Below, piece after piece: positions 9,132-19,431 of a stretch of DNA of 64,000 bases (position 1 is its first letter; each line of letters starts with the position of its first letter). The notes below the pieces were generated by a model. It was not told the origin of the DNA. It did no database searches and saw only the letters and a list, made by a program, of their open reading frames with translations. Source of the stretch: Melioribacter sp051488665. GTDB taxonomy: Bacteria; Bacteroidota; Ignavibacteria; Ignavibacteriales; Melioribacteraceae. Where the stretch lies: positions 5,718 to 69,717 of the forward strand of contig NZ_JBPSEG010000014.1 of NCBI RefSeq assembly GCF_051488665.1, read 5' to 3'. A program made the position numbers and the translations under genes.

Positions 9132-9321
9132 TATTTCATTTCTAAATCTATCTGTCTCAAAATTACGCCAAAAGAGAGAGATAAACTACTTTTTTATTGT
9201 TTTTTTTTGTTTTTAACGCTAAATTGTAAAAAAACATTGGGCAATTAGCTTTATATATTTGTTAATAGGGTTCTACACAAATAAATAATAAATATATTCA
9301 CCAACAAAATGAGGGGTGTGT

Positions 9322-12213
9322 ATGAAAAAGAAAATACCACTTCTATTATTAGTTCTTATGCTTCCCTTTAGTCTGATGGCTCAAAACACATTTAGAATAA
9401 TGGGAACGGTAACCGATACATACGGGGAACCGTTGATCGGCGCAAATGTTTATATCCCTGCTTTGAATACGGGCGCGGCTACCGATATGGCAGGGAAATA
9501 CGTAATTGAACTTTCAAAAGATGTAGCGCAGGGACAAGAAGTAGCTCTCACTGTTACTTATGTCGGATATAAGTCCCAAAGCGTAATGTTAACTCTTACG
9601 GGCAATTCAATTCAGCAGGATTTTGAATTGGAAGAAGACGTCTTCGAAAGCGAAACGGTAGTTGTAACTGGTATAGCGTCCAAAACTTCCAAGTCCGTTG
9701 CGGAGGTTGCGGTGTCAAGAATTCCTGCAGCGCAGCTGGCGGAAATACAAAGTTACCAGGGACTGTCTCAGCTAGTCTCCGGTAAAATTTCCGGCGTGCA
9801 GGTAGCCCCGTCATCCGGTAACGTCTGAGGAGGTTTCCGTTTCTTCGTGAGAGGCGGCGGCGGATTGAACGGCGACGAACAGCCGGTAATTTATATAGAC
9901 GGCATACGAGTTGAAGACGCTGAGATCGAGGGATACGGCGTAGGCGGCCAGGGCTCGAGCATTCTTGCAAATCTGAACGTTCAGGACATTGAAAACATTG
10001 AGGTGCTAAAAGGTCCTGCAGCAGCGGCTATGTACGGCACCGACGGTTCAAACGGCGTTGTTTTGATTACAACCAAGTCGGGCAAATTGGGAGCCGGATT
10101 AAGACCGTATTCCGTGACTTATAAGTATGATTACGGTTACAATACGCAAGCTTACAAATTCAAAAAAGACCGCTTCGAAAGCGCAGACGGCGCTAACGGT
10201 ATTTATCAGGACGGTTTAATCAGAAATCATTATGTTAATTTCTCAGGAGGCACGGGAATTCTGAGATACTATGCTTCTTACGAGAACCGTCTCGAAAACG
10301 GAATTCTTCCGAATTCCTCGATGGACAGATCTTCAGTCAGATTAAATCTCTCGGCTTATCCGACCGAGAACCTGACATTCCAATTTACTTCGGCATTCAT
10401 TTTCAATAATATTCAACGTCCGAATAACGACAACAACATTTACGGATGGCTGGGAAACACGCTTTTGCGTCTCTGGTACTTTACAGACAGCGCGTCGGTC
10501 GCCGGCATTAAAGACCTGAATAAGAATAACCAGTACTTAGGATCTTTCAAAATCACTTGGAAACCAATTGAAAATTTAGAATTAAATGCCGGAGTAGGTA
10601 TAGACGACAACGACTGGAGGCAAGATCAGATATTCCCGGTTACCGGCAGTTATTCTACTATCAATAACGGGCAAAAAAGCATTTATAACAGACATAACCG
10701 TCAATATACATACGATTTAAACGCCCGGTACAACTATAATATAACAAATGACCTTAGAGGCTCTTCTGTAATAGGAACACAAATCTTAGATCGTAAACTT
10801 ACAACGAGCTTTATGTCTGCGGAAAATTTCGGCAGTCAATTTATTATGAATATCGGCTCAGGATTAACTATTAATGAATACGACGAAGGATTCAGTCACA
10901 TTCGCCAGGCAGGTATTTATCTCGACAACAATTTCTCGTACAAAGATCAATACTTTTTAACACTGGCTGTTCGAAGGGATTATGCAAGCACAATCGGAGA
11001 AAACGCCCCGGCTATTACATATCCGAAATTGAGTCTTGCGGTAAGAATGGATAAATACGACTTCTTCCCTAAATTCTTCAGTTTATTTAAACTAAGAGCC
11101 GCTTACGGCGAAAGCGGACAGCTGCCCGGAACGGATGACGCTATACCTTTACTTTGGCAGGCATATAACGGCGGAGCAGGCATTGGCGGCGTTTTGAGTT
11201 CGATAGGCAATGCCGGAATAGAGCCAGAAAGAATTAAGGAATTCGAAGTCGGTTTCGATTCGGAATTCTTAAATATGTTCGCTCTCGAGTTCACATATTA
11301 TAACGGCAGCGCAAAGAACTCAATAATTTACAAAAATAATCCGCCTTCGTCCGGTCTTACTGCCAGCACGGTGCCTTTTAATATAGGCGCAATGAAAAAT
11401 CACGGATTCGAAACATTGCTGCAAATCAATCCGATTAAAGGCAGGGATTATAATCTGGACGTCAATATAATCTGGAAATATCAAACGAACGAAGTGACGG
11501 ATATGGACGGGCAGGAAATTCCCGACGGATTCGACGTGAATTACATTAAAGAAGGGATGAAAAAACACGAGTTCTACACCTATAAAACCGTAGGCGCCCG
11601 TTTCGACGAAAGCGGCAGATATTTAGGTCCTCAAGTATCTGATGAACGAGTAGATCTCGGCAACCCGATTCCCGATCATACGGGTTCCATCAGCTTTAAT
11701 TTCCGATTCCTGAAGAATTTCAATTTGTACGCATTAGCCGAATGGGGACTTAACAATAAGGTATATAATCTTACAAGACAATTTGCCATCCAATTCCGTA
11801 ATGATACGGAATACGAAATACTGAGAGCTAAGTTGGGACTTTCCTCGTCTCACGATGAAGTTACTCCACTGGAAGTTGGTTCTCCCGAATATAAAGCCGC
11901 AGCCGAGCAATATGCAAAACTCTACATCGGTTACGACGGCAATTTTATTGAAGACGCGGATTATTTCACGATCAGAGAAGTTAGTTTGAGTTACGACTTT
12001 ACCGATTTGTTTAGTCAGTACCTCCAAACGTCTTCATATTTACAGAGAGTTGTGGTAGGATTTTCCGTACGCAACCTTCTCAAACTGACTAAATACAGCG
12101 GCGCCGACTACGAACTTAACTTCGACGGCGGCAGAAGTCTTAGCCGAGGCACTGACTTCCTGACATTGCAAAATCCAAGAACTTATACATTCTGGGTACA
12201 ACTCGGATTATAA
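9322..12213 (+). pseudogene. SusC/RagA-family TonB-dependent receptor interrupted by an in-frame TGA
   Basis: The two halves (9322-9828 and 9829-12213) are in the same reading frame and are split only by TGA at 9826-9828, codon 169. The first half has a signal peptide (LLLLVLMLPFSLMAQ), a CarboxypepD_reg-like domain and the plug start (LSQLVSGKISGVQVAP). The second continues GGFRFFVRGGGG, QPVIYIDGIRV, IEVLKGPAAAAMYG and a full barrel ending in FWVQLGL. Relatives usually have Gly around the interrupted position, so a GGA-to-TGA change is the simplest origin. TGA is a normal stop elsewhere here (for example at 3456). ATG 9322 is preferred over GTG 9316 because gaggggtgtgt precedes it. The gene is paired with a SusD-like gene 16 bases on. 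Confidence 0.85.
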
Positions 12214-12229
12214 AAAGGGAGAATTAAAT

Positions 12230-13459
12230 ATGAAAAGAAAATATATATCATTATTGCTTCTCTTCGCTATAGCGGGTTTGTTTATTTCATGCGAAGATTA
12301 CGTATCGAACGTAGATCCCCTTGTCGATGCAGTTGAAGACGAGGTGTTGACTCGGGAATCCGAAGTTCCGTTTCTGATTACGGGTATCCAAGATGAATTC
12401 GCTCTTGCTACAGACGATTTGTTTATTGCTGCAGACGGACTTTCGGACCAGCTTTTCTTTACCAGAAACGTTCCTAATGCCACTTATCCCACTTACGAAC
12501 AGATCGATATAGGCGAAATACTTCTGGACAATAATTCGATAGACAACGCATTTAATCCCTTGCAAAGATTCCGTAAATATGCCGATACGCTTGTTGCACG
12601 CCTGGATAAAATCTCGTTCGAAGATACCGGCTTACAAAAAGAAGCTTATTTTAACTCATATTTGTACGGAGGAATTGCAAGATATTACCTCGCTACTTAT
12701 TTCGGCTTAACTGAAACGCAAGGAGGCGGAGTTATAAACGTAGGTCCGTTTATCCCTTCGAATCAGATGTACGATTTAGCCGTGGAGCGTTTTAAGACGG
12801 CTTTGACATACGCTCCGGGAAATTACGAAACTCGCCTTGTCAACTCTTTGATTGCCCGCTGTTATCTCTTCAAAGGCGATTATGCGAATGCAGCTGCTTA
12901 CGCACAACAAGGACTTATTAACGGCGATTCTCCTCTCGAAGCCAAATACAGCACTCTCAGCGACAATAACTACAGAGTTCAAGCCGGAGAATTACGTTCG
13001 CAATTTGTAGTTGATTTTCGTTTCCTCGATTATATTAATCAGGATCCGACCGAAGCCAACCGTATTCCTCTTAAGCCGCGTAACGGCGGAGACGGTGTAA
13101 CTTATTATTATCAACACAAATACAAACTGGACGTAACCGGATTGGTATCGAGCATTCCAATAATGACATGGCAGGAAAATAATTTAATGAAAGCAGAATT
13201 AGTTCTGAGAGGCGCAATGTCCGGCGACGCCGTTGCGCTTGTAAACGAAGTAAGGGAATCGCATTCTGTTTCAACGATCGCCACTATAAGTCTCGACTCT
13301 TCATCGCCCTCAATTGTAGAAGAAAGGGATAAGGAACTTTTCTGCCAGGGAATGAGACTCCCGGATCAAAGAAGATTTAACATCTTCCATATGCCAGGTA
13401 AATGGCAGTACCTGCCAATAACCGAAAACGAAAGGGTAAGAAATCCCAATCTTCAATAA
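12230..13459 (+). CDS. SusD/RagB-like outer-membrane lipoprotein
   Basis: 409 residues. A lipoprotein signal peptide ends in the lipobox LFISC (Cys near residue 21). The helical body with TPR-like stretches (RYYLATYFGL, LVNSLIARCYLFKGDYANAAAYAQQGL) and the C-terminal ERDKELFCQGMRLPDQRRF segment fit the SusD family, which caps SusC transporters and binds the ligand at the cell surface. It lies 16 bases after the SusC-like gene with SD aaaagggaga. The natural substrate is not evident because no glycoside hydrolase or protease genes flank the pair. Confidence 0.85.
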   Translation: MKRKYISLLLLFAIAGLFISCEDYVSNVDPLVDAVEDEVLTRESEVPFLITGIQDEFALATDDLFIAADGLSDQLFFTRNVPNATYPTYEQIDIGEILLDNNSIDNAFNPLQRFRKYADTLVARLDKISFEDTGLQKEAYFNSYLYGGIARYYLATYFGLTETQGGGVINVGPFIPSNQMYDLAVERFKTALTYAPGNYETRLVNSLIARCYLFKGDYANAAAYAQQGLINGDSPLEAKYSTLSDNNYRVQAGELRSQFVVDFRFLDYINQDPTEANRIPLKPRNGGDGVTYYYQHKYKLDVTGLVSSIPIMTWQENNLMKAELVLRGAMSGDAVALVNEVRESHSVSTIATISLDSSSPSIVEERDKELFCQGMRLPDQRRFNIFHMPGKWQYLPITENERVRNPNLQ

Positions 13460-13470
13460 TAGTTGAAAAG

Positions 13471-13500
13471 GAGGCGGACTGAGTTCCGCCTCTCTTTTTT
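13471..13500 (+). terminator. Intrinsic terminator after the SusC/SusD pair
   Basis: GAGGCGGA (13471-13478), a 6-base loop and TCCGCCTC (13485-13492) form a perfect 8-bp GC-rich stem followed by a T tract (13493-13500). It lies 11 bases after the SusD-like stop and touches the stop of the converging DUF5683 gene. Confidence 0.9.
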
Positions 13501-14224
13501 AGAAGCTTTTAATTAAGTTTAATTTAAAAGTGGAAGGCAAATCCGTATTGTTTACAACTTCAAATGAAATGTTCCAGCCCAACGATTCGTTCAAATTTCT
13601 GTTATGAATTGCAACCAGACGCGCGGCGTTAATTGCGCTAATAATTCTGTTGAGTATCAACGCGCCGATTGCAAACCGGAGGTTATTATAAGCCTGTTCG
13701 CTCGACTTCCATAATTCTCTGTATTTACGCCTGTCTTCGTTATTATTCCATTTCCAATAATGCGTACCGGTATCGTAAACATATGCAAAGCTGCGGTTCA
13801 GTTCCTGTATTCTGTTATATTCTTCGATATTCATATAGATGCCGATCGAAGCATAATAGCTGTCGTCTTTTCCATCGGTTGTAATTCCACCGTTGGAAAC
13901 GGCAAAAGCTTTGTAATCGTCTTCTTTCCATTTGCCGTAAATGGAGTAGCCTGCGTAGACTCCCCAAAGAGCCGCATCCGCCGCGGTAAAATAGATGCCG
14001 CTGCCGTAATCCCCCGCATAGAGCTCTCCCATGCCGGGCAGAATCATCGAATAGAGGATTGCCAGTCCCGCGCTCTTTTTGGACTGGGCTACATTCATTG
14101 GAACCGGATTAAATTTTTCCGTTTCTAGCTGCCGGCTGCCGGCATATTTAATTTCGAGCAAGGTGCCCGAGGTTTGCGCTGCAATCATTGACGAGAACAT
14201 TATGAATAAAAATATTCTTTTCAT
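13499..14224 (-). CDS. DUF5683-like exported/membrane protein
   Basis: 241 residues with a signal peptide (MKRIFLFIMFSSMIAAQ). The segment SAGLAILYSMILPGMGELYAGDYGSGIYF is the conserved core of DUF5683-type proteins, with a second hydrophobic stretch (LRFAIGALILNRIISAINAARLV). The function of the family is unknown. It is 2 bases downstream of mtaB and probably in the same transcript. Confidence 0.72.
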   Translation of the reverse strand: MKRIFLFIMFSSMIAAQTSGTLLEIKYAGSRQLETEKFNPVPMNVAQSKKSAGLAILYSMILPGMGELYAGDYGSGIYFTAADAALWGVYAGYSIYGKWKEDDYKAFAVSNGGITTDGKDDSYYASIGIYMNIEEYNRIQELNRSFAYVYDTGTHYWKWNNNEDRRKYRELWKSSEQAYNNLRFAIGALILNRIISAINAARLVAIHNRNLNESLGWNISFEVVNNTDLPSTFKLNLIKSF

Positions 14225-14226
14225 TT

Positions 14227-15552
14227 TTAACCTGCCTTTGTTTTTAATGAATTTGCTGTTAAAGAATATTCACCCGTAGCAATGTTCCCATCAATCTCCT
14301 TAATTTTTACTTTTACAAATTGATTGATTAAGTTTTTTTCAAAAGGAATTTTTACACGTACGTAATTTGAGGAAAATCCTTTAATAAAACCATTATTATT
14401 TTCGCTTTCCGGTAAAACCGTAAGTTCTTTGCCGATCATTTTCCTGTAAAACTCATTTCTCTTTTTGTCGCTTAATATTCTGAGCATGTTGTTGCGTTTC
14501 TTTCTGATTTCAGGCGCGACGTGTTCGGGCATTTTTTCCGCTTTGGTATTGGGTCTTTCCGAATATGTGAATACATGAAGATAAGAAACAGGCAATTCTT
14601 TGAGAAAATTATAAGTATCCAGAAAGTCGTCGTCGGTTTCGCCTGGGAATCCCACAATTACATCCACCCCGATTCCCGCATCCGGAATTCGGTTTACAAT
14701 TTTATGGATCAATTTGTAATAATCTTCGGTTTTATATCTTCTTTGCATCAGTCGGAGAATTTTCGGGCTTCCGCTTTGAAGAGGAATATGAAAATGTTTA
14801 CATAGCCGATCATCCGCAGCGACCAAATCGATGATTTCATCCGTCAAAAGGTTCGGCTCGATTGAACTTATTCTTATTCTATAATCACCTTCGGTCTTCA
14901 GCAAATCGTTTAATAGTTTGTAAAGATTATAATCAAGATTCTTTCCGTAATCGCCCACGTTGACGCCGGTTAGAATTATTTCCTTATATCCGCTTTCGAC
15001 CAGACTTTTGAATTCGGAAATTACTTCTGCAGGATTAGCGCTGCGACTCCGTCCTCTGGCAAGCGGTATAGTGCAAAACGAACATTTATAATCGCAGCCG
15101 TCCTGCACCTTAAAAAACGCCCGAGTTCTCGAATCGGCTTCGGTAGAATACGAAGAATGGAAAGAATCGAGCTCTTCTGTGGGAGAAACGAAAATTTCCG
15201 GTTTTACATCTTTTTTGAAATTCTTCAGATAATCGAAAAGATTAAATTTTTCCTTGCTTCCCAATACGGCGCCGACGCCGTCAATTTTGGCAATGTCTTC
15301 CGGACGCAGTTGGGCATAACACCCTGTAACGATTACGAAGGCGTCGGGATTGGCTCTTAAAGCGCGTCGTACGATTTGTCTGCATTCCTTTTCCGCTCCT
15401 TCAGTAACGGAACATGTATTTACTACATAGACGTCGGCAGATTCGTTGAAGCCTACAATTTCGTATCCGCGGTCGAGGAATTTATCTCCGATTGTGGAGG
15501 TCTCCGCGAAATTGAGCTTACATCCCAATGTATAAAAAGCCACTTTCGACAT
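14227..15552 (-). CDS. mtaB: tRNA (N6-threonylcarbamoyladenosine(37)-C2) methylthiotransferase MtaB
   Basis: 441 residues from ATG 15552. That start is chosen because KVAFYTLGCKLNFAETS is the conserved N-terminus of the family; an in-frame extension to 15624 would add 24 atypical residues. The UPF0004 domain has the three FeS cysteines (GCKLN, NTCSVTEGAEKEC, TGCYAQ). The radical SAM domain has CDYKCSFC, and a C-terminal TRAM domain follows. GCKLNFAET separates MtaB from MiaB and RimO. The enzyme adds a methylthio group to t6A37 of tRNAs decoding ANN codons. Confidence 0.9.
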   Translation of the reverse strand: MSKVAFYTLGCKLNFAETSTIGDKFLDRGYEIVGFNESADVYVVNTCSVTEGAEKECRQIVRRALRANPDAFVIVTGCYAQLRPEDIAKIDGVGAVLGSKEKFNLFDYLKNFKKDVKPEIFVSPTEELDSFHSSYSTEADSRTRAFFKVQDGCDYKCSFCTIPLARGRSRSANPAEVISEFKSLVESGYKEIILTGVNVGDYGKNLDYNLYKLLNDLLKTEGDYRIRISSIEPNLLTDEIIDLVAADDRLCKHFHIPLQSGSPKILRLMQRRYKTEDYYKLIHKIVNRIPDAGIGVDVIVGFPGETDDDFLDTYNFLKELPVSYLHVFTYSERPNTKAEKMPEHVAPEIRKKRNNMLRILSDKKRNEFYRKMIGKELTVLPESENNNGFIKGFSSNYVRVKIPFEKNLINQFVKVKIKEIDGNIATGEYSLTANSLKTKAG

Positions 15553-15593
15553 GGCAACTTCTTTCTTTTTTAATAACGTTAAATATAATTTAC

Positions 15594-15628
15594 AAAAAAG
15601 GCTGTACTTATATAAAATAAGCACAGCC
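15594..15628 (-). terminator. Intrinsic terminator after rpsA
   Basis: On the minus strand a 12-bp stem with one G-U pair (15628-15617 with 15611-15600), a 5-base loop and a run of six T (15599-15594) follow the rpsA stop by about 23 bases. It separates the pan-cmk-rpsA run from mtaB. Confidence 0.9.
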
Positions 15629-15651
15629 CCGGAATCAATTTATCAAGATGC

Positions 15652-17481
15652 TTATTCTGATTTTTCTTCGGCTTTGTCCGATTCCTGCTGAGGAGCTTGA
15701 GGCATCTGCGGAGGAACGCGATCTTCATATAAATTGAAATCCGAAGAATCGAATTTGCCCGCGTCAGCCTGTTTGATATCCTCTACGGATACTTTATCAA
15801 GCTTATGCGTAGTGATATATTCAGCAATTTCCTCGTCGGATTTCTCTTTCAGCACCGCAAGAGCGCTCAATACTATTTTCTTGTTTTCCTTATCGAACTC
15901 AACGACCTTGAGCTCGAGAGTCGTTCCCACAGGGAAACAGTAAGAGAGATTTTTTATTTTCGAAGGCGACAATTGAGTTGCGGGAATAAATCCGTCGACT
16001 CCGAGAGGCAATTCTGCAATCAGACCTTTTTCGATAATACGAACCACTTTGCCTTCGGTCTTTGTGCCTGCGGCATAAACCGATTCGAAATTGTCCCACG
16101 GATTCGGATTAATTTGTTTATGTCCGAGCGATATTTTACGCTGTTCGGTATCGACGCTCAGCACTACAACTTCAATGCTCTCGCCTTTCTTAACTACTTC
16201 TCCGGGGTGACGTATCTTCTTTGTCCACGACAAATCGGAAATATGAATCAGACCGTCGACGCCGGGTTCGAGTTCGACGAAGACGCCGAAATTCGTAAGG
16301 TTTCTTGCAATTCCCGTATGGCGCGAACCGACGGGATATTTCTTAACAATATCCTGCCACGGATCGGGCGTCAATTGTTTCATACCGAGAGAAATTTTCT
16401 TCTCGTCTTTATCGAGGCTCAGAATAACAGCCTCTACAATTTGTCCCATTGAAACGAACTGGGACGGATGGCTGATATGCTGAGTCCAGCTCATTTCGGA
16501 AATGTGAATCAAGCCTTCGATACCTTTTTCGATTTCGATGAATGCGCCGTAATCGGTGAGCGAAACAACGCGGCCGGAGACCTTGTCTCCCACTTTGTAT
16601 TTCTCGTCGATATTTTCCCACGGATGCGGCATAAGTTGTTTCAAGCTGAGCGAAATGCGTTTCTTTTCTTTATCGAAGTCGGTAACAACAACCTTGATTT
16701 TTTCGTCGAGTTTTACAACTTCGCTCGGATGATTAATTCTGCCCCAGCTCAAATCTGTGATGTGAATAAGACCGTCGACGCCGCCGAGGTCTACGAATAC
16801 GCCGAAATCCGTAATTGCCTTTACGATACCTTCGAGAATCTGTCCTTTTTCGAGTTTGTCGAGAATTTCCTTACGCTGATCGGAAATGGTTTCCTCGATT
16901 AGAACTTTATGAGACACAACGATATTTTCCGTCGGAATATTCACCTTAACAATTTTGAAATCCATTGTTTGACCAACAAAGGCATCGAAATCCCTTACGG
17001 GTCTGATATCGATTTGAGAGCCCGGCAAGAACGCCTCGATACCCATCAAATCGACGACCATACCGCCTTTGATGCGTTTGAGAATTTTACCTTGAATGAC
17101 TTCGTCGTTTTCGTAAGCTTTAAGAACACGCGACCATACTTTGAGGAAATCGGCTCTTTTCTTGCTCAATACGAGATTACCGTCTTCGTCTTCAAAGCTT
17201 TCGATAACAATATCGACTTTGTTGCCGATTTTGATTTCTTCGGTAGCCGAGAATTCAGATTTCGGAATGGTGCCGTCGGTTTTATAACCTACGTCGATAA
17301 CGACGTTATCGCCGTGAATACCGACAATCGTACCCTGAATAATTTCGTCTTCTTTAATATCTCTGAAAGACTCGGAATAAAGTTTGGTAAGCGATTGAAG
17401 TTCTTCTTCCGTATACTCTTCCGGATTGATAAATTTGACGTTGTCTAATTGATTTTGCATTTTTTCTTGTTTATCGGACAT
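15652..17481 (-). CDS. rpsA: 30S ribosomal protein S1
   Basis: 609 residues with six successive S1 RNA-binding domains. They are recognisable by repeats such as GIVKAITDFGVFVDLGGVDGLIHITDLSW, GRVVSLTDYGAFIEIEKG and ARNLTNFGVFVELEPGVDGLIHISDLSW. Domains 1-2 are more divergent, as is normal for the ribosome-binding half. The acidic, Gln/Pro-rich tail (QMPQAPQQESDKAEEKSE) is low complexity. The start has a strong SD (aggagg, 4 bases before ATG). It follows cmk, an arrangement kept in many bacteria. Confidence 0.96.
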   Translation of the reverse strand: MSDKQEKMQNQLDNVKFINPEEYTEEELQSLTKLYSESFRDIKEDEIIQGTIVGIHGDNVVIDVGYKTDGTIPKSEFSATEEIKIGNKVDIVIESFEDEDGNLVLSKKRADFLKVWSRVLKAYENDEVIQGKILKRIKGGMVVDLMGIEAFLPGSQIDIRPVRDFDAFVGQTMDFKIVKVNIPTENIVVSHKVLIEETISDQRKEILDKLEKGQILEGIVKAITDFGVFVDLGGVDGLIHITDLSWGRINHPSEVVKLDEKIKVVVTDFDKEKKRISLSLKQLMPHPWENIDEKYKVGDKVSGRVVSLTDYGAFIEIEKGIEGLIHISEMSWTQHISHPSQFVSMGQIVEAVILSLDKDEKKISLGMKQLTPDPWQDIVKKYPVGSRHTGIARNLTNFGVFVELEPGVDGLIHISDLSWTKKIRHPGEVVKKGESIEVVVLSVDTEQRKISLGHKQINPNPWDNFESVYAAGTKTEGKVVRIIEKGLIAELPLGVDGFIPATQLSPSKIKNLSYCFPVGTTLELKVVEFDKENKKIVLSALAVLKEKSDEEIAEYITTHKLDKVSVEDIKQADAGKFDSSDFNLYEDRVPPQMPQAPQQESDKAEEKSE

Positions 17482-17563
17482 TAGTCCTCCTACTTTTTAC
17501 CGCTCGCGTCTTCCCGCCATCAAAAAAGCCGCAACGGTAATAATTTGTTACACATTTAGTTAA

Positions 17564-18271
17564 TTACGATGGCGACAAACTTTTTAATTGTATACCTTTT
17601 TTTTCGAGCGCTTCTTCAATCTTTTTAATCAGCAGTTCCAGGTCGTCGTCCGGAGTCAGACCGGTATTGTCAATTTCGAGAGCGTCTTCGGCTTTTTTAA
17701 GAGGCGCCACGTCTCGTCCGCTGTCGATTTCGTCTCTCTTCGCCAGATTGGCTTTCACATCATCGAAAGAGATATTGACATTTCCTTCCTGATATTCTTT
17801 AAATCTTCTTTTTGCTCTTTCGTCGAGCGAAGCCGTCAAAAATATTTTCACATCCGCATCCGGGAAAACCACAGTGGCGATGTCGCGACCTTCGGCGATT
17901 AAATTACAATCTTTCCCGATCGATTGCTGCAGTTTGACCATTTCCTTGCGAACTCCCGGAATCGCGCTAATCTCGCTCACTTTCGAATTTACTTCCGCCG
18001 ATCTGATTTTATCCGTAATTTCTTCGCCGTTCGCAAAAACTCGCGTTACGCCGTTTTCGAAACGTAATTTCAAGTCCAGATTTCTGGTCATTTCGACCAC
18101 GGCTTCATGATCGTCTGCAATTCCGCGCTGCAAAGCGCAATAAGTAATAGCCCGATACATCGCGCCGGTATCAAGATAAATGAAGTTAAGCTTACGGGCT
18201 AAATTCTTTGCAGCAGTCGATTTACCCGAGCCAGCAGGACCGTCTATTGCTATGATAATTTTTTTCGACAT
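17564..18271 (-). CDS. cmk: Cytidylate kinase
   Basis: 235 residues. The N-terminus IAIDGPAGSGKSTAAKNLA carries the P-loop, then YLDTGAMYRAITY and the GRDIATVVFPDADVKIFLTAS segment that binds CMP. It phosphorylates CMP/dCMP to the diphosphates in pyrimidine salvage. It lies between panD (39 bases upstream) and rpsA (82 bases downstream). Confidence 0.96.
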   Translation of the reverse strand: MSKKIIIAIDGPAGSGKSTAAKNLARKLNFIYLDTGAMYRAITYCALQRGIADDHEAVVEMTRNLDLKLRFENGVTRVFANGEEITDKIRSAEVNSKVSEISAIPGVRKEMVKLQQSIGKDCNLIAEGRDIATVVFPDADVKIFLTASLDERAKRRFKEYQEGNVNISFDDVKANLAKRDEIDSGRDVAPLKKAEDALEIDNTGLTPDDDLELLIKKIEEALEKKGIQLKSLSPS

Positions 18272-18310
18272 TGACTTACAAAAATATGAAAACGAAAATC
18301 TTACTGCAAA

Positions 18311-18652
18311 TTATTTTACCCGGTTTTGACCGTCCAGGAGGAGTATTTTCGGTTTGAAATTTTTGACTTCAGACTCGTCATAAACGGCGTAACTGGCAAT
18401 TATTATTAAATCGCCGGGTTGTACCAGCCTGGCAGCCGCCCCGTTGAGACCGATTTCTCCTTTTCCGCCGTAAATTACGTACGTAGAAAATCGTTCTCCG
18501 TTATTGATATTATAAATATCGACTTTCTCAAATTCATTTATGTCCGCCAGCTCGCATAATTCTTTGTCGATGGAAATTGAACCTTCGTAGTTCAAGTCGG
18601 CTGAAGTGACAACCGCCCTGTGTAGTTTCGATTTTAATAGTGTTCTTTTCAT
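18311..18652 (-). CDS. panD: Aspartate 1-decarboxylase (pyruvoyl enzyme precursor)
   Basis: 113 residues. The self-cleavage site is Gly24-Ser25 in NYEGSISID, which gives the pyruvoyl group at the new N-terminus of the alpha chain. The later INEFEKVDIYNINNGERFSTYVI and NGAAARLVQPGDLIIIASYA match the family throughout. It makes beta-alanine from aspartate for pantothenate. It overlaps coaX by 4 bases. Confidence 0.97.
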   Translation of the reverse strand: MKRTLLKSKLHRAVVTSADLNYEGSISIDKELCELADINEFEKVDIYNINNGERFSTYVIYGGKGEIGLNGAAARLVQPGDLIIIASYAVYDESEVKNFKPKILLLDGQNRVK

Positions 18653-19431
18653 CTTTCCGATTCTCTGTTGATTAAAATTGCTTTGAACAGACCGTCGAGC
18701 ACCAATGTGGGAATAATAATGTCGAACAAACCCGCCGATTCGAAAAGCCTCGAAAAACCGCCCGTACCGATAACAATCGGTTTGTCTTCTCCGAATGCTT
18801 CTTCGGTAATTCTTTTTTTCAATTCATTCACAATTCCGATTTGTCCGAAATAGAGTCCCGACTGAATGCTTTCGACAGTCGAGCGTCCGACGACTTCTGC
18901 GGCTTCGGTAATTTCAACCGCCGGCAACTGCGCAGTGGAGCTTTCAAGAATTTCCATCGATATTTTCACGCCCGGAATAATAATACCGCCCAAATATTCC
19001 TTTTGCTTGCTTATAACGCAGAATGTTGTGGCTGTTCCGAAATCGACAACTATCAGATTTTTGCCGGGAAACTTATCGACAGCGGCAATGGCATTGGCAA
19101 TTCTGTCGGCACCTACTTCGAGCGGATTTCTGTATTTTATTTTCAAACCTGTTTTTACTCCCGGCTTCAGAAAGAACGGCTCCACATTAAAATATTTGAG
19201 CGCAGCCGAACGGATTGAATGATTGAGGTCGGGCACTACGCTGCAGATAGATATTTCGCTTACTTCTTCGGGCGTAAAATTGTTTTCTTTTAAAACGCTC
19301 CTCAGGAAAATCCCGAACTCGTCGGACGTAAATCGTTCGCGGGATGTCTTCCTGAATTGTAACGCCAATTCGGAATTCCGATACAATCCGCCGTAAATGT
19401 GAGAATTTCCTACGTCAAGACAAATAATCAT
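18649..19431 (-). CDS. coaX: Type III pantothenate kinase
   Basis: 260 residues of the ASKHA fold. The phosphate-binding loop LDVGNSHIYGG, GADRIANAIAA, VVDFGTATTFCVI and the C-terminal IGTGGFSRLF are the type III signatures. It phosphorylates pantothenate, the first committed step to CoA. Type III enzymes are not feedback-inhibited by CoA, in contrast to the type I CoaA. It overlaps coaBC and panD by 4 bases each, so translation is probably coupled. Confidence 0.96.
   Translation of the reverse strand: MIICLDVGNSHIYGGLYRNSELALQFRKTSRERFTSDEFGIFLRSVLKENNFTPEEVSEISICSVVPDLNHSIRSAALKYFNVEPFFLKPGVKTGLKIKYRNPLEVGADRIANAIAAVDKFPGKNLIVVDFGTATTFCVISKQKEYLGGIIIPGVKISMEILESSTAQLPAVEITEAAEVVGRSTVESIQSGLYFGQIGIVNELKKRITEEAFGEDKPIVIGTGGFSRLFESAGLFDIIIPTLVLDGLFKAILINRESER

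Noticed and set aside
9254..9261. TATATTTG upstream of susC as a Bacteroidetes -7 element
   Set aside because: It fits TANNTTTG, but no TTTG-type -33 element lies at the proper distance, and other promoters in the window are of the -35/-10 type.
9826..9828. TGA in susC as selenocysteine or as a reassigned codon
   Set aside because: The neighbouring pattern calls for Gly, no SECIS-like hairpin directly after it was evident, and TGA is used as a normal stop by other genes in the window (for example 3454-3456 and 44926-44928).
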